Assembly (NCBI RefSeq): GCF_001619985.1
Contig: NW_017264196.1
Span: 930,001 to 994,000 of the forward strand
Length of the DNA: 64,000 nt
From: Xylona heveae TC161
Lineage: Eukaryota > Ascomycota > Xylonomycetes > Xylonales > Xylonaceae
Reading direction: 5' to 3'
Both the position numbers and the translations under genes were made by a program. Below are positions 45,681 through 59,095 of this stretch, piece by piece (position 1 is the stretch's first letter; the number at the start of each line of letters is the position of its first letter). The notes under the pieces were generated by a model, which was given only the letters and a program-made list of their open reading frames with translations, ran no database searches and was not told where the DNA came from.

Positions 45681-46466
45681 AAATACGTCCGAGGAGAATG
45701 ACAGGCACAAGTTTGCTTTCAATAGTATTGTTTTTTTCGTGATGATATAACCAATTAAACGTGTCAGAGGATATAATCTGGGGTCCAGGCGATAGGGTTG
45801 AGAAAATAGTGGAGTGATGTTAGGAAGTTTAGGTCATGCAAGCAATGCATTCGTTCAGTGTGGAGAAACGTTAGCTATTGGTGGCGGTGCAAGAGCTACA
45901 GCGGGTGCTCGGGTAGTTTATCACCTTCTGGGCGCTGTCGCTGCGGTCAGGAGTTCAGGTCAGCCGATTGCGGTCATTTCCAGCCAACTCCACGCCAAGC
46001 AAGAGGTTCAACTGTACGGGTAGTATCGTGGCGCCATCATTATTGATTTTCGGGGACTTTTGAAGTTTATTGACGCTCTTTGACATTTCTTAATGACCGT
46101 CTGGTTCTAACAATTACAAGCCCAGAATGATATCATAGCCATTTAATGACATGTGAGGCTTCAATCTAGAGATATTGCCGGTGAGAAATGTTCAATTGTT
46201 TAATTATCCAACCCCCGCATATCTGTAAACAACCTTGCATATTCTCGACAAGTTTTGACTCCCATGAACCCCAGATTTCAAATATATTCAGGGGTCGTAA
46301 ATCAAATTGGTATATCCGGACTGAAATCAATCCCTCAAGACGCCATACCACAGAATTTCCAATAAAAATATTAGCTCAAAAGGAGATCGAAAAGGCCTAT
46401 ACATCCTCAAGACGGGACACTGGAGCATGTCAGCTTTCACATGTTAAGACTCCACATGGCAGAGAC
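45681..46466. other. Intergenic, coiled-coil gene promoter and MTC6 downstream region
   Basis: 786 bp without coding or repeat signal that I can support. Confidence 0.65.
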
Positions 46467-48484
46467 TTACCCTTCATAATCCCATCCACTGTCACTCTTC
46501 CTTCGCCGATGAGAGGTACGTCGGTTAGATGCACATTTGACAAACAAGGTCAAGGCACTGATAAAGAGGACAACAATGGCTCCAATGGAAGGCACCAAAA
46601 CCGTACGCTCACGATTGACAAATGAGTCGGAAACATAGGGACAAGTGGTGTTCGATCCACCAACCACCCAACAGTATTCTTTATCAAGGCTGTTGAATTT
46701 GACCCACACGCTTCTTCCTTCAAGGTCAGTCTGTTTTCGAATCGCTGAGAGCAGGTACAGGTTCTCCAGACCCGTGCGCGGAGCATCGAACGTGCTGTTC
46801 TTAGGACACGCGCCTGTCGCCCAGGAGAATGTCGTTGCATAAGTCGTGATTTGCCAATGATAAGGCTGACTCTCGACTCGGCAAGCAGCATAGTTATGCT
46901 CCTCACAGTCTTCTACCCTCCAGCGTCCATTGAGAGTGGGATCGGCAACTGCGCAACGAAAATTGGATCCATCATCGTCGCTATCATCATTGACAACCTC
47001 TGACGAATTACGCGGTTCATTCGGAGCCCAGGACCAGGTCGCTTCATACGCAAAATCCTCGTACGGTGAGACATTTGTATTGGCTGTGCTGTTCAGCAGT
47101 GTGTTGTTGAGTATGGGTGATATTCCGCATGCTGTAATGTTTGGAATAAGACTGAGCGAGTGATTCAGCGTTGCAGTAACAGCCAAGGGGTCATTAGGAG
47201 TCACAATGCCGTTGGTGATGAACCAAGAATTATTCAGCTGGGATAGTGCTGTCGTGCTCGGGTCAAACACGCAGCCAACCGTTAAAACATCCGAATTAGA
47301 CACCTCGATGGTGTGAGAGACCTCCAGTTCATCTTGAGGAAATATCGTTCCCTCATCAGCGGCAAAATTGTAGCCGCTCATTTCAGGATCCAACTGACCC
47401 CAGCTAACCAACAATCTTTTCAGATGCAGCATTTCAATATAACCTTCACTTGGCCAACCGTCAATAGTAGTGTGTATGCCATTACTCGAGACTTGGACCT
47501 GCTGATAACTTTCATCTGGGCGCAAACTGCTTGGAGCTGCGTACCAGCTATCTTCAAGGTCTGCGCGGTCGTGTTGAAGATCCGATGGAGTATAGAGAAA
47601 TGCAGACAAGTTCGCCTGAAGCGCATTACTGATAAAATTGCTGTTTTGAGGAAGACTCGAGGCTGGAGGATTGGGGACAGGCGATCCTAGTGACTCGAGC
47701 GGAGACGCTGCATGTATATTCAAATTCAAGATGACCAGATGAGCGGCAATAGTATCCTGAGTATGTGACAAATACCTTGAAAGGAAGCTGGTCATCATTT
47801 CGAGATTCATTGTAGTTGAACAAAGGTAGCTGCCAAGTTGATAAGCAGGCCCCTCCGTAGCAATTGGCTGTGCCGAAGATGAAACAGTAGAGCTCGCGGC
47901 GCCGCTTGAGGCGGCATTAAATGTATTCTGGGATATGCCTTCCGTTGTGCTAGCCGCTCCCGCTTCGGTTGAAGAAGAAGCAGCAGCATCTGAAGCTGTT
48001 CTAGCTTTGATATTCCTGTGGTGCGTTGCGGATGTACGGCTCGTCTTTGAAACTTTGAGTTGAACCGAGCTGAGCGAAACACTCGAGCTGGTAATGGACG
48101 TTTGAGATGACGACGATGACGGAGTTCCGCTCCCAGCAAAGTTGGTAGGGATCTCTACAGGACAAAAGCTCCACTGTTGTCTGCCACTGTCCCAATATAG
48201 ATCCACGATGAATCTGCGAAAGCCAGCATTGAGCAAGTTCGAAATGCATGTCGCGGCCTCAACATCCGTATATCGTCCGAACGGGAAACACGCGGCGGTT
48301 AGTGAGACTCCAGGCTGAGTTACAAAATTCATTGGCACAGTGAGTCCCAAGTCGCGCTGCGACTATGACTATAGTTTAGTATCTTGATTTGCATTGAGAC
48401 ATCGCCATCGAGCCATACCAGGAGGGCAATTGCCCGTTTGGACCCAGATTCAACATCATTTTCCAGCGTTGAGCTGGTCGACAT
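46467..48484 (-). CDS. mtc6: Maintenance of telomere capping protein 6 (Mtc6)-like glycoprotein
   Basis: Exons are 48484-48419 and 48362-46467, giving 653 residues from ATG 48484. The block SQRDLGLTVPMNFVTQPGVS, then LTAACFPFGRYTDVE, and the later GFRRFIVDLYWD match fungal Mtc6. A Ser/Thr-rich stretch (about 95-190), many NxS/T sites, paired cysteines, and one C-terminal membrane segment (VLVPSIGAIVVLFISALTLF) followed by a basic tail describe a lumenal or surface type I glycoprotein. The name comes from a yeast genetic interaction with cdc13; the molecular role is unknown. The N-terminus is uncertain: the frame is open upstream (LDFLLCFVCHPILHRM) and a further small exon near 48600-48583 could supply a better signal peptide. 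Confidence 0.82.
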
Positions 48485-48889
48485 CCGGTGCAATATAGGG
48501 TGGCAGACAAAGCACAAGAGAAAATCCAGCTAACAATAAATCACATTGACTACATATGTTAATCAAAAAGATAAGAATGCACGTTCAATGGAGTCGACAT
48601 GAAGCATGAGGGAGGGCAATGTCGTAAGGAAAGCTGACATAAACTACGGAGAACTGCCGCCCCTCGGCATTTCCGCCCCCAGTTCCGTCCATGGCGAGAC
48701 GTAGCGCTGCGATCGCTTGCACGGTGATTGTTGTCCTTTTTTGTGCTTCTTTGATCGAGAAATTGACTTTCATTCACCACTTTTCTTGCCTTACTCAGCT
48801 TTTACTGCAAGTCAAATCTATAAAAGAGATTCGCTCTCGCAGAGCATATTGTCTTTTTTTTTTTTCTCTTGCACTCACCGGCACCAACC
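48485..48889. other. Divergent promoter region MTC6/SEC62
   Basis: About 400 bp. The right end is a T-rich tract just before the SEC62 start. The left end may hold a further MTC6 exon. Confidence 0.6.
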
Positions 48890-49889
48890 ATGGCTTCTCC
48901 GGTACCTCCTCCACAGCCCGGCGTACCGCCAACTCCCCAGCAGATTGCGGCCATGCAGCAACAGCTGGCAGCTGAGGCCGCAAAGCACAACATGTCCGTC
49001 GAGCAATATGTTGCGCAGCTCAAGGCTCAGGCCATGCAGCAGCACCAGATGCAACAGCAGCAAAGAGCCGCTGCTGCCGGCCAAGGCCAGCCGCAGCAAG
49101 TCCCTATTAAACCAGGACCGCCTGATCCGAAGGCGCTGGCCGTGGCAAAGTGGCTGCGTTCTCAGGATCTCAAGTCGCGAACCTGCATTCTCCAGGCAGC
49201 CCGAAAGGATATGTTCAAAGGTAAATTTAGATGCGAAGGTAGAAAGATATGTGCTTCTGACACCCCTGATCTTTAGTCAAACGTGCTATCCGCGCTTTGC
49301 AGTCGCCAGAATACGCAAAAGCCGCCTCAAAGAACCCGCTTTTGCCAAAAGTCACTGATCGGGCCTCTGCCGAAGAAACCTTCAAGTTGCTCCCACTCTC
49401 TCTTTTGGCCTTGCGAGTCACCAAGCTCGAAACTCCGGCAGAGCTTCAGAAGAAACGTGTCAAGGGGCAGTGGATGGTCAAGATTGAGCAGCACCAGGAC
49501 ATCAAAGATGAGCTGCATTATGTGTGGTTCTACGAAGGCCCGCAGTGGAAGACGAAGCTCTATGCTGGACTGGCGCTGGTCGCCATCATGGCCGTTGTCA
49601 TGTTCCCTCTGTGGCCGATGGTCCTCAGAAGGGGAGTTTGGTATTTGAGTATGGGTATGCTGGGTCTCATTGGACTCTTTTTCGCCATGGCTATTTTCCG
49701 ATTGATCCTGTTCTGCGTTACCGTATTTGTTGTCCCGCCTGGTCTCTGGCTGTATCCGAACCTATTCGAGGATGTCGGCTTCTTCGACTCTTTCCGACCC
49801 GTCTGGGGCTGGCAGGAGGTAAGTTAAATTTTTATTTCCACAACCGGAACTACAGTCGTCGCGAACCTTAATTTCCTTTTGTGCCTTTG

Positions 49890-49923
<34 letters not shown>

Positions 49924-50144
49924 GCCACCACCACCACTCAACTGTAGTGCTAATCATTACATTATAGGACGCAAAGAAAAAGAAGAAGTCGTCCAAGGCC
50001 AAGTCTAACAAGAAAGAAGGTGCTACGAATCAGCCCTCTGACAAGCCTAGTGCTCAGACTTCATCAGCGACCACTGGTGCTGCCCCCTCCGCTGACTCGC
50101 AGCAGCGGTACATTCAGCCTCGTGTCGAGGAAGTGGAAGAATGA
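48890..50144 (+). CDS. sec62: ER protein translocation protein Sec62
   Basis: Exons are 48890-49220, 49277-49818 and 49968-50144, giving 349 residues. The N-terminus is Q/A/P-rich (about 85 residues). The conserved cytosolic domain includes AKWLRSQDLKSRTCIL and VWFYEGPQWKTKLYAGLALV. Two membrane segments (about ALVAIMAVVMFPLWPMVL and LGLIGLFFAMAIFRLILFCV) are followed by VPPGLWLYPNLFEDVGFFDS and a lysine-rich C-terminus in exon 3 (DAKKKKKKSSKAKSNKK), as in fungal Sec62. With Sec63 it serves post-translational import through Sec61. The second intron (149 nt) carries an ATC microsatellite. Start context CAACCATGG is close to ideal. Confidence 0.93.
49891..49923. repeat. ATC microsatellite (11 units) in SEC62 intron 2
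   Basis: A perfect trinucleotide array ending 44 bp before the intron 2 acceptor. Confidence 0.95.
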
Positions 50145-50657
50145 TGTGATCTTGCAGGCCGGCTCTGCTCGATCTTTGACTCCTTTTACTCTTTTCAAAG
50201 ATATTCTCAGTGGACATATCGTGGCGTTTGTGGACTGAATTTACGCTTATTAAGAGCATTTTCACCTTGCACATCTCAGTTGCGCGTCTTTCGTGCTCAG
50301 TAGATTTATCTTAGCGGAAAATTTTACCATTCCTTGTGGCCTACTCTTTGCTTGCTGGAATATGGGAAGGTTCCAATTGATTAACATGTAGCCATTCACT
50401 TCACGTAGAAAGCGGAACCAACTGAAAGGTGTGTCTGGATTGGAAGCCTCGCGAGCCACAATTGAAAAATTGCCGAGATATTCAGTTCAAGACTCCTTAT
50501 GCTTATACGAAGGCGACTCAGTCTCGGTCTAAAATGACGAATGGACAAATTCAAGGAGAAAGTCTAAACAGATAACGAGGCCTTTTTGTCCGATACCACT
50601 TTGGCGCCGTTGGAAATGCGTCCATCAAAATGTAATAACTAGGAGTAGAAGAAAGTT
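50145..50657. other. Convergent 3' intergenic region SEC62/VPS52
   Basis: 513 bp between two 3' ends. No gene signal was seen. Confidence 0.7.
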
Positions 50658-53057
50658 TCATCCCGAACTCTCACTAAATGCACGCTTCAAAACTTCAAAA
50701 TGCTGTAAATGAAGCCAAAGTTAGCGCTGCAAATTACGGACGGGTTTCACGCAATTTCAAAAGAGTGGCCTACCTCTCTCTGTTCATCTGACAGCTTGCC
50801 TTCGGTGTCCTATCGAGAAAGAAGTCGTCAGTAAGGGAACGCCCAGGTAAGACAAAATCTCTCAGACATACAGTAATAATGGTGAGAACAAGGGAATAGT
50901 TATTATAGAGAAACCGCTCCTTCTTTCGGGGATCCGTGACGCCTTTGCTTATTTTCATTAAGAATGCTTCGTATTCAGTCCTTAATCGTCCGAGGCTGCT
51001 TGATACCGGCTCATCATCTCCAGCCTCACTGCTCAGAGCAAGTATACCTTGCAAGAGCTGACTGAAACGTTGTGTTAGGTAGTGCGGCGCTGCCGACTGC
51101 TTTGAGGCGTCCGGCGCACTCAAAGAAAGTGCAGATGTTGCACTCCTTGACGTGGCACTGGCAATTCGCCGAATAGAATCGCAATGCATGTCCATAATTA
51201 TCTGGAAACGCGGCCACAACAGCATATTGGTTCCATTGATGTAAGTTTCGACAGTGGGGACCTTTCTGCGTTGAAGTTTGAATGCCATCTTTTGGTTAAG
51301 TCGGACACATAAAAGGACGCCTAAGCAATCAACAGTTGTGTCGATTAATTGTTTCGTAAGTGCTTGGCCTAGAGCAAATGTTGGCTCAAAAATCTCCATG
51401 AATTTGCGCGAGATGTCGTGGAATGAGTTTGGCGCAAAAAACTCTGTGAGAAACAAAAATTCGGCGGAGGCATTATCGATCAGAGCTTGATTGAAGTTTC
51501 GGAACGGTACCTCGAGGTAATGAGTAGACTTGTCCTCTTCTGCAAGGTAAGAAGAAATCGCTGCGTCGTTCGTCGTTCGAAGGAGATCGATACGGCGGCC
51601 TAGATTGAAAGCATCGTGAGGCGCAGCGGCGGCCTTTGAACCACCAAGATGACCTTGGAAGGTTAGCAGAATTCAAAATTATAGAATTTTAGATTGCCTA
51701 AGTACGTACTTCTTCGTCCATGTTCATCCAAACCGAGCACATCGTGTTTATCGAACACATGAACCTTGAGTTTCTCCAGAGCTTTTTGATACCGACTAAA
51801 GTGACTCACATAATACCAACGCATGGTGTTGATATAAGCCTGACCAATTTCTCCCGCAAGTTGAGCGTGATGTTGCGCCAAAAATTTGTACGCATCTTTG
51901 TGCTTGAGGAAATTCTGCCGTTGGAGAATCTGAGCATTGACATTCGGGGTCCGCAAGGATTTAATCTGAGTAACCAAGAAATCCCTGATCCGTTCGATAG
52001 CCTGCAGAAAGTTAGGACAAGCAAATGCATTTTTTTATTTTTGAAATGGCGTACCCGGTGTCTCAAGTTCTCTAACGGAGAGCGTATATCCTCTACAGCC
52101 TTTACTTGTTCTTGTCCAGGAAACTTCTTGTCGAGATTTCTGGCAAGACTCTCTAACTCATTGAGTGCTTTTATCCAAGCCTCATCTACTGGTCCTTCCG
52201 CAATCTTTCTCACCGAGGTAGGAGCGATGCTGATCTCCTCCACCGCAGGGCCAAGGGCCCTTTCTACAAGCCGCCGGTTTTCGAGCTTGTTGTTCAGGGC
52301 GGTCGATTGTGCTTGCAGTGTCTCGATCTCAGTGGAGACAGCGCCGAGGTCAGTTTCAAACGTTGTAAAGTATGCTTCAACAGTCTTAAGAACATTATCG
52401 CAGGCCTAAGGTATACAAAATTAGCGATGAAGAGGAGAATTGATCAGCTTTGTCATACAGTGATTGAACGATGCAACTCTTCGAACTTGTCTTTATCCTT
52501 CTCGTCTAGATTCGAGCAGTGGTTAGGACAAAGGGTATCATTTCAATTAGCAGGCTAAAGGACATACACTCTGCAATTGACTGCGCATTCATCTTATGTA
52601 CAGCATGTTTTGAAACATCTTGGCGTACAATTGCGCCCTCCGCGAAAGCCTCCAAACTTAGATTTCCAAAATCCGGATTTTCGACTATGTCGACAGGCTT
52701 CTCCACTTTCCTTTTCTTCCAGGTACTGTCAGCTGGATCCTGTTTCTTGGGTATCTCGACTCCAATTATCCCTTGGAGTATATGAATGGGATCGGGCACA
52801 TCCAAGGGAGCTGTCTGGGAAACTTGATTCCGTAGACTCGAGCCATTCGGCAAGCGGGCAGCACTAGGAAGAGAGCTTGTAGATGTGTTTGAAATGAGAG
52901 ATAGTGTCGATGCACGCGGACTTAGCCCAGGCCGTGCTGAGGAAGATCGTGGAGCCAAGTGTGAGGTCCGTCGGGGCGCCGCCGGAGAGTACGACCTGTT
53001 ATTCTGAGCTCCTGGCGAGCCAGACGCCGTGTGCCCCGCCAAACGATCCAGCCACAT
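50658..53057 (-). CDS. vps52: GARP complex subunit Vps52
   Basis: Seven exons: 53057-52568, 52505-52459 (47 nt), 52405-52055, 52001-51710, 51653-50872, 50809-50774 (36 nt) and 50702-50658 (45 nt). Phases close to 680 residues. After a disordered S/P-rich N-terminus come YEKDKDKFEELHRSI, TEIETLQAQSTALNNKLENRR and the long helical part with TPNVNAQILQRQNFLKHKDAY, NTMRWYYVSHFSRYQKALEK and FFAPNSFHDI, all Vps52 signatures. With Vps51, Vps53 and Vps54 it tethers endosome-derived vesicles to the trans-Golgi. The two small 3' exons (DTEGKLSDEQRE and HFEVLKRAFSESSG) are outside any long ORF but match the expected C-terminus. Confidence 0.92.
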
Positions 53058-53720
53058 ATCAGGATCCCATCGATAGTAGGCGTTTGATAGAGTTGGTAGA
53101 TGTATTCACAGCTTCCAAAACCATTTGCGGTTTCATGACATAGTATCAGTCACACCGTCGAGCTCAATACCCCTTGTGGTAAGGTAATCACGCCCCCAGA
53201 CATGGACGATTCAAGTACGACTTCCAAGGCAAACCACTGACGTCGCGGTCCCTTTTGATACGGTCGCCCGCTGAAGCTCATGATGCAGAATTGGATTCCT
53301 TACCTTTAAAGTTCCCTGAAATGGAAAAACGCCAGTTTGGCTCTTCCCCTCACCAGCCCGCTCGCTAATTTTTCATCCTTAGCATATTCGCTCTTCGAAC
53401 CAATGAGCTGCAGTCAATGGGCAAAGACCGAGGTCTGATTGAGCCCCTCGAAGTTTGACTTCGCCCACGAAAGCCCACAAAAGACCTAAAAAGGTACCTA
53501 CACAGTAAGGCTTTTTGGCATCGGCTTAGCTAATAAATCTCTGCGCACTTTTCACCCGCCAGGTCAAGTGGTCCACACTGAATGCCCACCTCGAATTGCT
53601 AGTGCAATCTCGTCCTTAACTGTCTTCGAACTCCATCCTTTCTGTCCTTCACCTCTTTCATTTTGCTCTTACGACCACTTCCCTCTTTGCTCTTTTCTCT
53701 TCTATAAACACTTCTTCAAA
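53058..53720. other. Divergent promoter region VPS52/eIF5A
   Basis: 663 bp. The last 100 bp before eIF5A are C/T-rich, as in strongly expressed fungal genes. No other element was recognised. Confidence 0.7.
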
Positions 53721-54477
53721 ATGGCTGACGACGCCCAGGTAAGTCAGGAATTACTATACTTTGTTCCATTCACCCTCCTCCCCCGCAAAGGATTTCCCCG
53801 CCCCAGGGGAATTTTTTTTTTTCGCATTTGACGACCTTCCCCGCCAACTTTTTCTTGTGATAAATTATGACTGACTGGTCATTCCCAACAGCATGAGCAC
53901 GTTTTCGAGGCCGCCGGTGATGCCGGTGCCTCCAACACCTTCCCTATGCAGTGCTCCGCCCTGAGAAAGAACGGTCACGTTGTCATCAAGGGCCGTCCCT
54001 GCAAGATCGTCGACATGTCGACCTCCAAGACCGGCAAGCACGGTCACGCCAAGGTCCACCTTGTCGCCATTGACATCTTCACCGCCAAGAAGTTGGAAGA
54101 GCTTTGCCCCTCCACCCACAACATGGACGTCCCCAACGTCACCCGCCGCGAGTACCAGCTCGTAAGTCGCAACAATCTGTTTTTCAAGGTCTTGTAGCTA
54201 ATTGCGTGACAGCTCGACATCGACGATGAGGATGGATATCTCTCTTTGATGGATGCTGACGGCTCCACCATTGACCACATCAAGATCCCCGAATCCGGTG
54301 AGGCTCGTGAGAAGATCATCAAGCTCTTCAAGGTCGACAAGAAGGATACCAGTAAGAACAGCTTCTTTTCCATTTCTACTAGATTCTTTTACTAATTATG
54401 ATTGAATAGACGTCATCATTCTCACTGCCATGGGTGAGGAGGCTGCCATTGACGCTAAGGAGGCTCCTGCTTCTTAA
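53721..54477 (+). CDS. Translation factor eIF5A
   Basis: Exons are 53721-53738 (18 nt), 53892-54161, 54213-54351 and 54410-54477, giving 164 residues. It helps ribosomes through difficult peptide bonds and in termination. The hypusine site is the central lysine of [12 protein letters not shown], residue 55. The N-terminal SH3-like domain ([20 protein letters not shown]) and C-terminal OB fold ([19 protein letters not shown]) are complete. Codons are strongly biased to C in third position in exons 2 and 3, unlike neighbours, as for a highly expressed gene. The first coding exon encodes just MADDAQ. No paralogue is present in the window. Confidence 0.97.
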
Positions 54478-55170
54478 ATGACAACAGGATAGAAGGCTTT
54501 GCAATGGGTTGTGAAAAGATGGCGAATGCGGTTGGGAACAGCTGGGATCTTTGATCTTGGAGGTAATGGAAACATTTACCTTCCCCCTTTTTTATTCCAT
54601 ATGGGGCATGTAGCTTGTCAACATCGTCGGATTATCCTCGGCCTTCCTTTTCCGATCTGTAGCAGAGATCTTTCCCTAGAGATGGCATGAAATCTGGGTT
54701 CCTTTTTTTTTCCCAACGTCTATCGAGCAACTCTCCTTGCCTTTTCTTACCAGTCATCTGCCATTCCTGACCTATTTTCCTTTAAAAAAAAACACTCCGT
54801 CTTGGAGGTTGACGATAGTGACGTTAAAACGAGTTTATCTATAGTCAAGTTTGTTAAGTCAACCATCATAGCTTGCCAATAGCCATGTTTCGAAGGTGTG
54901 ATCTTAGTAGTGAATTTAGCCAAGGTTGAGTTTAACGGGCTCTTCTCAGCTGTGAAACGTTAAATCAAGTTGCTGGGCCTGCTTGCAGGGCTGGCCGCCA
55001 AGAGAATTTTGCCTTTGGCTAGCGAATCTGTGTCTTATCGATAAGAGATTTCCGGACCACAATGATGCTCCATGACCTGTATCAGATGCCACTCTCATTT
55101 TTTGAATGTACGACACATCCTTTCTCGTCAAAAGGGAAGATGCAATTGACCTATTCTCTCTTATCTTGTG
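54478..55170. other. Intergenic, eIF5A 3' region and RRN7 promoter
   Basis: 693 bp between tandem genes. The left part is T-rich 3' UTR. Nothing else was recognised. Confidence 0.7.
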
Positions 55171-57137
55171 ATGGAGTACGTCAAAGGTGAAAGGTGCGGT
55201 GTCGAAAATTGCCGTTCCAATCGATACTATGTTGAAGACGGCCTCTGGTTCTGCAGAAACGGCCATCGGAAGGAGGTTTGACGTTTTCCTGCCCATTACA
55301 CTAGGATACAATCAAGTACTAAGCTTTCTCAGGGCCGGATTCAAGTAGAAGAGGATGAAGATGCATTTGGAACTCAAGGAAAGAAGACCAGAAAGAAACG
55401 AGAAGCTCGTGAATTAGAATCCAAAGGTGAGATTCTCCGCCAAGCATTGTTGCTGTTGCAACTGACCCTCTCGACAGTTTATCGTGGGCCGCGTGCCTTC
55501 CATCTCTATCTACAAGCGTATCAGTTTATTTTAAGGAAGCAGGTTCATTGTTTAGTACACCAAAAGGGCCTTCCTGCGGAACTTGAGGTAACCCTCGCGA
55601 CAATAATTTTCCTATAGTTTGCTAAAGCAAGATGTATAGTTCGTTGTACGCGATCTGTGGGCTCTGCGTCTCCAGTCATTCAAGTCCAAGGCTGAGGATA
55701 TCTCTGACACTGATGGTCAATCCTTGGTATTCAGCTCACAAGCTGAGGATACGGACGCTTCTGAAGTGGATTCTCGGAAATCGAGAGGACGGAGATCAGG
55801 CTATCATGCCCCGACAATGATTGAGACCCTGGCTTTGTGCTATATTGGTACACTGATGCTAAGATTACCTGTCAGTGTCGGTGACTTCATAAGGTTTCTG
55901 CCCAATTTCTCCAGTCCGTTTTGTGGCTCAAACTAATATTGAAAAGATGGGCCAAACGGGAAGAGATCGTGTATTTCAGAGCTGTCAGATGGGTTCCGAT
56001 GGCTGTCAAGTCTCGACTGCGCGGTCAATGGCTAGAAGCACTCGATTCTGTTGTAAGTAACTCATGTTTATTTCAACACTGCCGGAAAGCTGAGAAAACC
56101 TACAGGCAACCTTACGAGCGGAGCATTTGCAGCAGGCGGTTCTACGGCTGATTTCTCTCTTCACGACAACTTTTGACATAGCGATGCCACCACTTAACCA
56201 TTCATTACTTTTGTTTAGTTATATAAAGGGGCTTGCGCTTCCTTGTATGGTCTTCCCAGATATCGGAAGTGAATCACTCTAACAACGACACAGTGGATCT
56301 GTATCCCGCAGTTCTACGCCTCGCCGAGACTGCTGGTGTGAGCTTTACATTTCGGCCCTCTTCGGGACTTCTGACAGTCCTTCCGGAGGTGCAATTGATT
56401 TCGCTTCTTATCATGGCGGTCAAGCTTTGCCAGCCTTTGGATTCTATTCCTCGGTATCCTCAGTCACAAGTTGAGCCAGCTACGCTCCTGGTGGATTGGG
56501 CGACCTGGGCTGCCGCTTCTCGGGATCCAAATGTCTCTGAAAGTGCGGTGCATGGCACTACTAAAGAAAGGCAATCCGAAATAAAAGAAGAAGACGTGTT
56601 TAAAATGACGGAATATGACATCGATGATTACCTAGGGTGGTTTGAACAAACATGGGTTGAGAAGGGTGAGCACAAACGTAAGTATTGCTTCAAGCATGGG
56701 ATATGCGATGATGCTGAATATGTGTAGTCCCGCAGCAACTATTGGAAATGTTTCCTACAGACCCAAGTGCAAAACTCGCGGATAAACCCTCATCGACGCA
56801 AAGTTTCAACAGTCCCCTTTCCTCGAGGGAGGACGGAATAAAAAGAATTCAAGAAACTCTAGCTTGCCAGCAGATTGTTCCAGGAGTATCCCAAAACAAC
56901 GTCAATCGTCCAGGAAGTTATTATAAACATTTTAGACGCGGAGAAGACATGTCCTCTACAGCAAAACGCCTATTTCAGGCTGCCTCAGATCTTATAGGGG
57001 TTTCAATAGAAACGCTGGTGAAGAGTGTTTTTGCACTAGAGTGCAAGTTTCAAAATTGGAATCACGAGGAGAAGAGGAAGGAGGTGGCGAGCCTCTTCAG
57101 ACCGGCCTCTCCGGACGACATGAATCAACAGCTTTGA
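55171..57137 (+). CDS. rrn7: RNA polymerase I core factor subunit Rrn7 (TAF1B/TFIIB-like)
   Basis: Eight exons: 55171-55275, 55333-55426, 55478-55587, 55640-55893, 55947-56052, 56106-56244, 56294-56677 and 56728-57137; phases close to 533 residues. The zinc ribbon uses C9, C14, C28 and H32 (CGVENC...WFCRNGH), followed by GRIQVEEDEDAFGTQGKKTR (B-reader and linker region) and YRGPRAFHLYLQAYQFILRK. The cyclin-like folds contain APTMIETLALCYIGTLMLRL and VRWVPM. Later blocks LYPAVLRLAETAGVSF, MAVKLCQPLDSIPRYPQS and DIDDYLGWFEQTWVEKG match fungal Rrn7. It recruits RNA polymerase I to the rDNA promoter. Introns are very short (49-57 nt), and most exon junctions fall inside conserved blocks. Confidence 0.9.
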
Positions 57138-57556
57138 TATACCGGGTGCCTTACCTCGGGTAGCTTGGGACGAATTTATCGTGTATAGAAGTACCAAAGC
57201 GACCAGCAAGCGAAATGTTCGTCAGTGAGACTACTAAGCGTTTGCCATAACGTCAGAACACAACAAGTAGATCTTTGTAGTAATCCCTAGAAAAGAGTTT
57301 GAAGGAAATTCCTTTTGTTAATTGATTGAATATTTTTTGAGATAAATAGCTAAGTTCACGTCGAACTAGGATATTTCGTCATGTCACGGTGCAGATGATG
57401 TTGCTACTGCTGCCATGTCTCGGCGTCAAGCGAAAATGCAGTAGGGCTAGGGCCATTGAGCCGCAAGCGAAACTATCGCCCCACCAAAAGCTACAATCTC
57501 GAAATCGACGGGAGACTCAGCAACGACGAGGACCACGACCAACGAGACCCGCAAAG
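57138..57556. other. RRN7 3' region and ubiquitin-L40 promoter/leader
   Basis: 419 bp between tandem genes. From about 57441 to the donor site after 57557 the + strand has no ATG, which fits a transcribed leader ahead of the spliced start codon. Confidence 0.65.
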
Positions 57557-58532
<976 letters not shown>

Positions 58533-59095
58533 ACGATTCGTTTCCGAAAGGATGTTTTGCTTTGCTTGGTGCGTTGGTGTCTTATGATGGAGTGTATGGC
58601 TTGCAAGGGGATTCCAGACTCCATTGGCTGTAGATTAGAATGAAAATCACATCCATCATATTTGACTTTGTTTCCTGGGCATATCTTTCCCGAGCACGCA
58701 TCTATTCATCATCCATAGGATATTCGCTTGTGACGTCGTCTTTTCTTTGGGCTATCGCAGCAGTGGGTACGAGGATATCAGACTCCGGCAAAGAATTTCA
58801 GAACATGACTTAAAAGATGCCAAATATTGATGTTGCAAGGACAATAAAGCCCTGAGACAAGCTATCTAAGCTACAAGCTTAATCATACATGCAAATTGTG
58901 GAAGTGAAGTGGAATGAACGGCGCATTGCCTAGGGACTTAAGCGCCGAAGAACATCCTTATCATCTTATCGTCATCATCGTGATGTCCCTTATTCTTATT
59001 CGAGACTGGGCTCCCGTGCCTATAGAAGAGCGGTTAACCGATATTTCTTTTGACGAAGAGAGTAACTGCTCTCTGCGTAGTCAGACAGATAATAC
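58533..59095. other. Convergent 3' intergenic region
   Basis: 563 bp between the 3' ends of ubiquitin-L40 and the YIPF-like gene. No gene signal was seen. Confidence 0.7.
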
